Part shown: in pieces, positions 60,230-64,000 of the stretch
How the letters are laid out: each line of letters opens with the position of its first letter
Numbering within the stretch: position 1 is the stretch's first letter
Assembly (NCBI RefSeq): GCF_003855395.1
Contig: NZ_CP034015.1
Coordinates: 2,986,001 to 3,050,000, forward strand
Origin: Shewanella livingstonensis
GTDB taxonomy: Bacteria > Pseudomonadota > Gammaproteobacteria > Enterobacterales > Shewanellaceae
DNA: 64,000 bases
Direction: 5' to 3'
Program-made: the position numbers and the translations under genes
Notes under the pieces: generated by a model
What the model was told of the DNA's origin: nothing
What the model saw: the letters and a program-made list of their open reading frames with translations, nothing else
Databases searched by the model: none

Positions 60230-61099
60230 TCAACTGGCATCAACTCTATTACCTCCAGCATTTTTGGCTCGATACATTGCTTGATCAGCATACTTAATTA
60301 ATTGCTGCTCATCGTCTCCGTTATCGGGATAGCGAGCTACACCTATACTTGGTGAAAGTTGTAAATTAAAACCATCAAATTGATAAGGCTTCTCAAGTAC
60401 AATACGAATATTCTCTGCGATAATAAGCACATCATCAAATAAGTCTATGCCATTTAACACAACTAAAAACTCATCTCCACCAAAGCGCCCAACGGTGTCA
60501 GATTTGCGAATACAATCGCGTAAACGTTGCGCTATATGCCTCAGTAGCTTGTCACCGACAAGATGGCCATAATTATCATTTATATGTTTAAAACCATCAA
60601 TATCAATAAATAACAACGAAAGATCAGTGCCTTCACGGCGCGCTAATCCGAGTGAGGTTTGTAAACGCCCAAATAACAATGCTCTATTAGGTAATTCGGT
60701 TAATGGATCATGTCCTGCAATGTAATGTAGTTGCTGCTCCATTTGTTTACGTTCAGTAATGTCGTGAGCGATAGCGATTCTAAATTGGTGATCCTCAGAC
60801 CAACGAGCAGACCACAATACGTGAATTATACTGCCATCTTTTCGGATCCAACGATTTTCAAAACGAGGTTGAAGATTTCCGTTTAGTAACCCCTGCACAA
60901 CATTAAGCGTGACTTCACCATCATCGGGATAGACATGATCAATCATAGGCTTACCAATGACTTCATCTGGGGCGTAACCAAAAATATCTTCAAATGCTGC
61001 ACTGACAAACACAAAGTTACCTTTTTTGTCGACCACACACACGGCATCTAGCATTAGATCCATAACATCTCTAAGTGCCACTAAATCAAAGGTCTTCAT
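60230..61099 (-). CDS. PAS-GGDEF diguanylate cyclase
   Basis: A 289-residue cytoplasmic protein: PAS domain (residues about 10-115, with VFVSAAFEDIFGYAPDEVIGKP and the PAC end IAIAHDITERKQ) joined to a GGDEF domain. The active-site loop is GGDEF at 207-211, and an RKSD inhibitory site (RxxD) sits at 198-201, five residues upstream, so c-di-GMP synthesis with product feedback is expected. The ATG at 61099 has GAGGTG 9 bases upstream; a GTG four codons earlier is the alternative. Confidence 0.9.
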   Translation of the reverse strand: MKTFDLVALRDVMDLMLDAVCVVDKKGNFVFVSAAFEDIFGYAPDEVIGKPMIDHVYPDDGEVTLNVVQGLLNGNLQPRFENRWIRKDGSIIHVLWSARWSEDHQFRIAIAHDITERKQMEQQLHYIAGHDPLTELPNRALLFGRLQTSLGLARREGTDLSLLFIDIDGFKHINDNYGHLVGDKLLRHIAQRLRDCIRKSDTVGRFGGDEFLVVLNGIDLFDDVLIIAENIRIVLEKPYQFDGFNLQLSPSIGVARYPDNGDDEQQLIKYADQAMYRAKNAGGNRVDAS

Positions 61100-61659
61100 A
61101 CAAATATGCACCTCGAGTTACTCGTTATATTACGGAAGGGTAATACATGCTAGCTTACAAGCAGTGTGAACTAACCTCAATGGCTTATAAAATATCATTT
61201 GATCATAGCACTTGGATAAAACAAAAATGTAAACGTTCATTAATCTGAAGTGTAGTCGATCTATTTAATTAACTTATAAAACAGCCAAATGATATCTAGC
61301 GTTTCAGGTACTTGAATTTCAAAAAGATTATAATGTTAATATTCAAGCCAGCTGATCCTAGACTGGAATGGATGTATTTTATTCAATCATAACGACTCAT
61401 TTAATGTATCAGCAAACATTTATGTTAGTGTCGGCAAGCACCAATAGTCGACCTTATTAAACATATCAAGCAACAATGCATATCTTATGCAAAAAATTTA
61501 GTCATAAAATGACAATAATACTTTGTCCGCTATTGCAAACAAGGATAAATGCGGTTAAGTTAACTGCAAGTCGATAAACACGACAATAAATGAGTGCATA
61601 AATCCTCATTTAAATTGATTAAACTAAACGATTAACCAGATTATATAAAGAGAACAACC
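61100..61659. other. Region upstream of the his operon
   Basis: 560 bp, AT-rich, with no convincing gene. It must carry the divergent promoters for the diguanylate cyclase gene and the his operon. I could not fix a his promoter. Confidence 0.4.
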
Positions 61660-61707
61660 ATGAACATCCAAGTGACTACATTCCACCATCATCACCATTT
61701 GCAGTAG
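61660..61707 (+). CDS. hisL: his operon leader peptide
   Basis: A 15-residue peptide, MNIQVTTFHHHHHLQ, with five His codons in a row (CAC CAT CAT CAC CAT), ending TAG at 61705. GAG lies about 8 bases upstream of the ATG. Ribosome pausing at the His run under histidine shortage would control the terminator at 61768-61797, as in the enteric his leader, whose peptide has seven His. Confidence 0.95.
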   Translation: MNIQVTTFHHHHHLQ

Positions 61708-61797
61708 CCTTCGGATGCTTACTGCCGAAGGACGTTATCCTTCTGGTGGTGAACAATATTTCACATAAACCCCTGGAAGGAATTTCAGGGGTTTTTT
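61708..61797 (+). promoter_or_regulatory. his attenuator: pause hairpin and terminator
   Basis: Directly after hisL, CCTTCGG (61708-61714) pairs with CCGAAGG (61725-61731), the early hairpin. The terminator is AACCCCTG (61768-61775) with CAGGGGTT (61786-61793) and a T-run to 61797. The stretch between (GACGTTATCCTTCTGG) can pair alternatively with the CCGAAGG arm region to prevent the terminator, though I did not fold it by program. The first hisG codon is 100 bp downstream. Confidence 0.88.
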
Positions 61798-61896
61798 GTT
61801 GTTCTAAATTTATATTTTATCGAAGTTTTTATTGAATTTTTATTTAAACTGTTAAATTTACACTATTTTATATTTAATACATTAAGGAAGTATCAC

Positions 61897-62796
61897 ATGA
61901 GTGAATCAAAACGTTTACGTATTGCCATCCAGAAATCTGGCCGATTATCTAAAGAGTCTCAACAGTTACTAAAAAGCTGTGGCGTTAAATTTAACGTTAA
62001 TGAGCAACGCTTAATTGCCCACGCAGACAATATGCCAATCGATTTATTACGAGTTCGTGATGATGACATTCCAGGCTTGGTAATGGACGGTGTTGTTGAT
62101 TTAGGCATTATCGGTGAAAACGTACTTGAAGAAGAGCAACTTGAACGCCAACTAGCCAACAAGCCGGCTGAGTTTACAAAATTACGTGAGTTAGATTTTG
62201 GTTCATGTCGCTTATCGCTTGCGGTACCTAATGAGTTTGAATATAAAGATGCTAACTCACTTGAAGGTCTTCGTATTGCGACATCTTACCCGAATTTACT
62301 GCGCCGCTTTATGCAAGAAAAAGGCATTAACTACAGCGATTGTATGCTTAAAGGTTCAGTAGAAGTTGCGCCACGAGCAGGCTTATCAGACGGTATTTGT
62401 GATTTAGTTTCAACAGGTGCCACCCTTGAAGCAAACGGTTTGTATGAAACCGAAGTCATTTACCGCTCAATGGCGTGTATTATCCAATCAAACAAAACTC
62501 AATCGACTGAAAAGCAAGCATTAATAAATAAAATCTTATCACGTATTAATGGTGTTATTCGTGCCCGCGAAAGTAAGTACATCTTATTACACGCGCCACT
62601 TGAAACCTTAGACCAAATCGTTGCCCTACTCCCAGGTGCTGAAAACCCAACAGTATTACCACTCAATGACGACACTAATCGTGTGGCTATTCACGTTGTG
62701 AGCACTGAAGATTTATTCTGGGACACAATGGAAGAGTTAACCGCACTCGGTGCAAGCTCAATTCTAGTGATGCCTATTGAAAAAATGATGGGGTAA
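61897..62796 (+). CDS. hisG: ATP phosphoribosyltransferase (long form)
   Basis: A 299-residue enzyme for the first step of histidine synthesis, joining ATP and PRPP. Length and the C-terminal regulatory domain (about 225-299) show the long, HisZ-independent form, inhibited by histidine. [22 protein letters not shown] and the PRPP loop [16 protein letters not shown] are visible. AAGGAAG lies 8 bases before the ATG. hisD starts 5 bases after the stop. Confidence 0.97.
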   Translation: MSESKRLRIAIQKSGRLSKESQQLLKSCGVKFNVNEQRLIAHADNMPIDLLRVRDDDIPGLVMDGVVDLGIIGENVLEEEQLERQLANKPAEFTKLRELDFGSCRLSLAVPNEFEYKDANSLEGLRIATSYPNLLRRFMQEKGINYSDCMLKGSVEVAPRAGLSDGICDLVSTGATLEANGLYETEVIYRSMACIIQSNKTQSTEKQALINKILSRINGVIRARESKYILLHAPLETLDQIVALLPGAENPTVLPLNDDTNRVAIHVVSTEDLFWDTMEELTALGASSILVMPIEKMMG

Positions 62797-62801
62797 CACA
62801 A

Positions 62802-64000
62802 ATGCAAATTCTCGATTGGGCTTCTTTATCTACCAAGCAGCAACGACAAACTTTAGCACGCTCGCCATTGATTGGTGATGCCAGTGTAGAGCAAGGAGTT
62901 CGCGACATTATTGAGCAAGTTAATGCTCAAGGTGATCGCGCGTTATTAGCTTATAACAAACAATTTGACGGTGTTGAACTGGCAGAGTTAGCGTTATCAG
63001 CTGACGCTATTGCCGCCGCTTGTGCGCGAGTGGGTGATGACGTTAAGCAAGCTGTGGCGCAAGCAGTCAATAACATTGAAACCTTTCACAAGGCGCAAGT
63101 GTTTCAGGGTGTAGATATTGAAACTCAAGCGGGAATTCGCTGTGAGCTTAGAAGCGAACCTATTGAACGTGTCGGCTTATACATTCCTGGCGGCACTGCA
63201 CCATTAATCTCAACTGTAATGATGCTCGCGCTACCAGCAAGAATCGCCGGTTGTGGCAAACGTGTATTGGTTAGCCCACCGCCAATTAATGATGCAATTA
63301 TTTATGCAGCCAATGTGTGCGGCATTACTGATATTTTTCAAGTCGGCGGCGCGCAAGCTATTGCGGCAATGGCTTTTGGTACTGAATCTGTACCAAACGT
63401 CGATAAAATATTTGGTCCGGGTAATCGCTATGTCACCGAAGCAAAAAGATTAGTGTCACAAGACAGCCGTGTTAGCGTGTCTATTGACATGCCAGCAGGC
63501 CCGTCTGAAGTACTAGTGATTGCCGACAAAGATGCAAATCCTGCTTTTGTGGCGTCCGATTTACTCTCACAAGCTGAACACGGTGTTGATTCACAAGTGA
63601 TGTTAGTCACTGATTCGTTAGCACTAGCAGAGCAAGTAAACCAAGCATTAATTGAACAATTAGCACAATTGAGCCGTAAAGACATCGCCGCACAAGCACT
63701 AGAATGCAGTCGCAGTATTCTTGTCAGTGATATGGAGCAAGCCGCCAAGGTGTCTAACTTATATGGTCCAGAACATTTGATTATTCAAACGGCGGCGCCT
63801 CGTGACGTACTTAAGCAAGTGCGCGGTGCGGGTTCGGTGTTTTTAGGTGCATACACTCCAGAGTCTGTCGGTGATTATGCCAGTGGCACCAACCACGTGT
63901 TACCGACTTATGGCTATAGCCGTTCAGTATCAAGCTTGTCATTGGCTGATTTCAGCCGCCGTTTTACGGTGCAAGAGCTCAGCAAGCAAGGACTACAATC
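62802..64000 (+). CDS. hisD: Histidinol dehydrogenase, cut by the right edge
   Basis: The ATG at 62802 opens a frame that stays open to the window edge (399 codons of an expected 430 or so). The enzyme oxidises L-histidinol to histidine in two NAD-dependent steps. Family marks: IERVGLYIPGGTAPLISTV in outline, VGGAQAIAAMAFGTESV, KIFGPGNRYVTEAKRLV, DMPAGPSEVLVIAD and the zinc-site SQAEHGVDSQ. Only the C-terminal end is missing. Second gene of the his operon after hisG. Confidence 0.96.
   Translation, partial: MQILDWASLSTKQQRQTLARSPLIGDASVEQGVRDIIEQVNAQGDRALLAYNKQFDGVELAELALSADAIAAACARVGDDVKQAVAQAVNNIETFHKAQVFQGVDIETQAGIRCELRSEPIERVGLYIPGGTAPLISTVMMLALPARIAGCGKRVLVSPPPINDAIIYAANVCGITDIFQVGGAQAIAAMAFGTESVPNVDKIFGPGNRYVTEAKRLVSQDSRVSVSIDMPAGPSEVLVIADKDANPAFVASDLLSQAEHGVDSQVMLVTDSLALAEQVNQALIEQLAQLSRKDIAAQALECSRSILVSDMEQAAKVSNLYGPEHLIIQTAAPRDVLKQVRGAGSVFLGAYTPESVGDYASGTNHVLPTYGYSRSVSSLSLADFSRRFTVQELSKQGLQ

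Overview
The window is a contiguous piece of a gammaproteobacterial chromosome, almost certainly Shewanella. The clearest marker is the trio kdnA-kdnB-kdsB (22.8-25.9 kb), which makes and activates the 8-amino form of Kdo, an LPS sugar known from Shewanella. Most of the remaining backbone follows gene orders familiar from E. coli: yffB-dapE; perM-bepA-yfgD-hda-uraA; grxD/sodB; fadR-nhaB-dsbB; ycgN-ycgL-minCDE-rnd-fadD-tsaB-yoaA; and hisL-hisG-hisD. I see no rRNA, tRNA or CRISPR array.

Layout. 0-2 kb: the tail of an unidentified gene and a complete IS50/Tn5-type insertion sequence with both ends and a 9-bp target duplication. 2-11.6 kb: a maltodextrin/starch utilisation locus (GH97 alpha-glucosidase, GPH-type MFS sugar transporter, GH15 glucoamylase lipoprotein, two accessory membrane proteins, LacI-type regulator) with shared TGAATACGTA operator-like sites. 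11.9-12.8 kb: an orphan T6SS amidase effector (Tae4-like) split by one in-frame stop, followed by a translationally coupled secreted protein that may be its immunity partner. 12.9-15.6 kb: a divergent CheX-like (DUF3334) gene and chemoreceptor. 15.9-18.5 kb: ptsH-ptsI-crr. 18.8-25.9 kb: yffB-dapE, a VanY-like peptidase, an alpha/beta hydrolase, carbonic anhydrase and the kdn genes. 26-36.4 kb: the perM-bepA-yfgD-hda-uraA neighbourhood, into which a putative metalloprotease lipoprotein and an old MITE-like repeat have entered; uraA is frameshifted at a run of seven G. 36.5-54 kb: grxD, sodB, fadR, nhaB, dsbB, ycgN, a lytic transglycosylase homologue lacking the catalytic Glu, ycgL, minCDE, rnd, fadD and a tight operon of alpha/beta hydrolase, periplasmic-type methyltransferase, M50 peptidase, small protein, tsaB and yoaA. 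54-61 kb: accessory genes (EF-hand-like exported protein, YHYH lipoprotein, ArsP-like permease with a CxxC mini-thioredoxin, a helical-repeat protein, a PAS-GGDEF diguanylate cyclase) and a second, fresher MITE copy with perfect 25-bp inverted ends. 61.6-64 kb: the his attenuator with a His-rich leader peptide, hisG, and hisD running off the right edge.

How the parts work together. The sugar locus would hydrolyse alpha-glucans at the cell surface and in the periplasm and import the products under a LacI-type repressor. The PTS genes phosphorylate sugars and supply EIIA-Glc as a regulatory signal. The kdn genes feed LPS core synthesis. FadR and FadD control and start fatty-acid oxidation. MinCDE positions the septum. 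The points most worth a second look are the interrupted Tae4 module, the Glu-to-Asn transglycosylase, the G7 frameshift in uraA, the two-copy MITE family, and the periplasmic methyltransferase operon that sits where E. coli carries yeaY.
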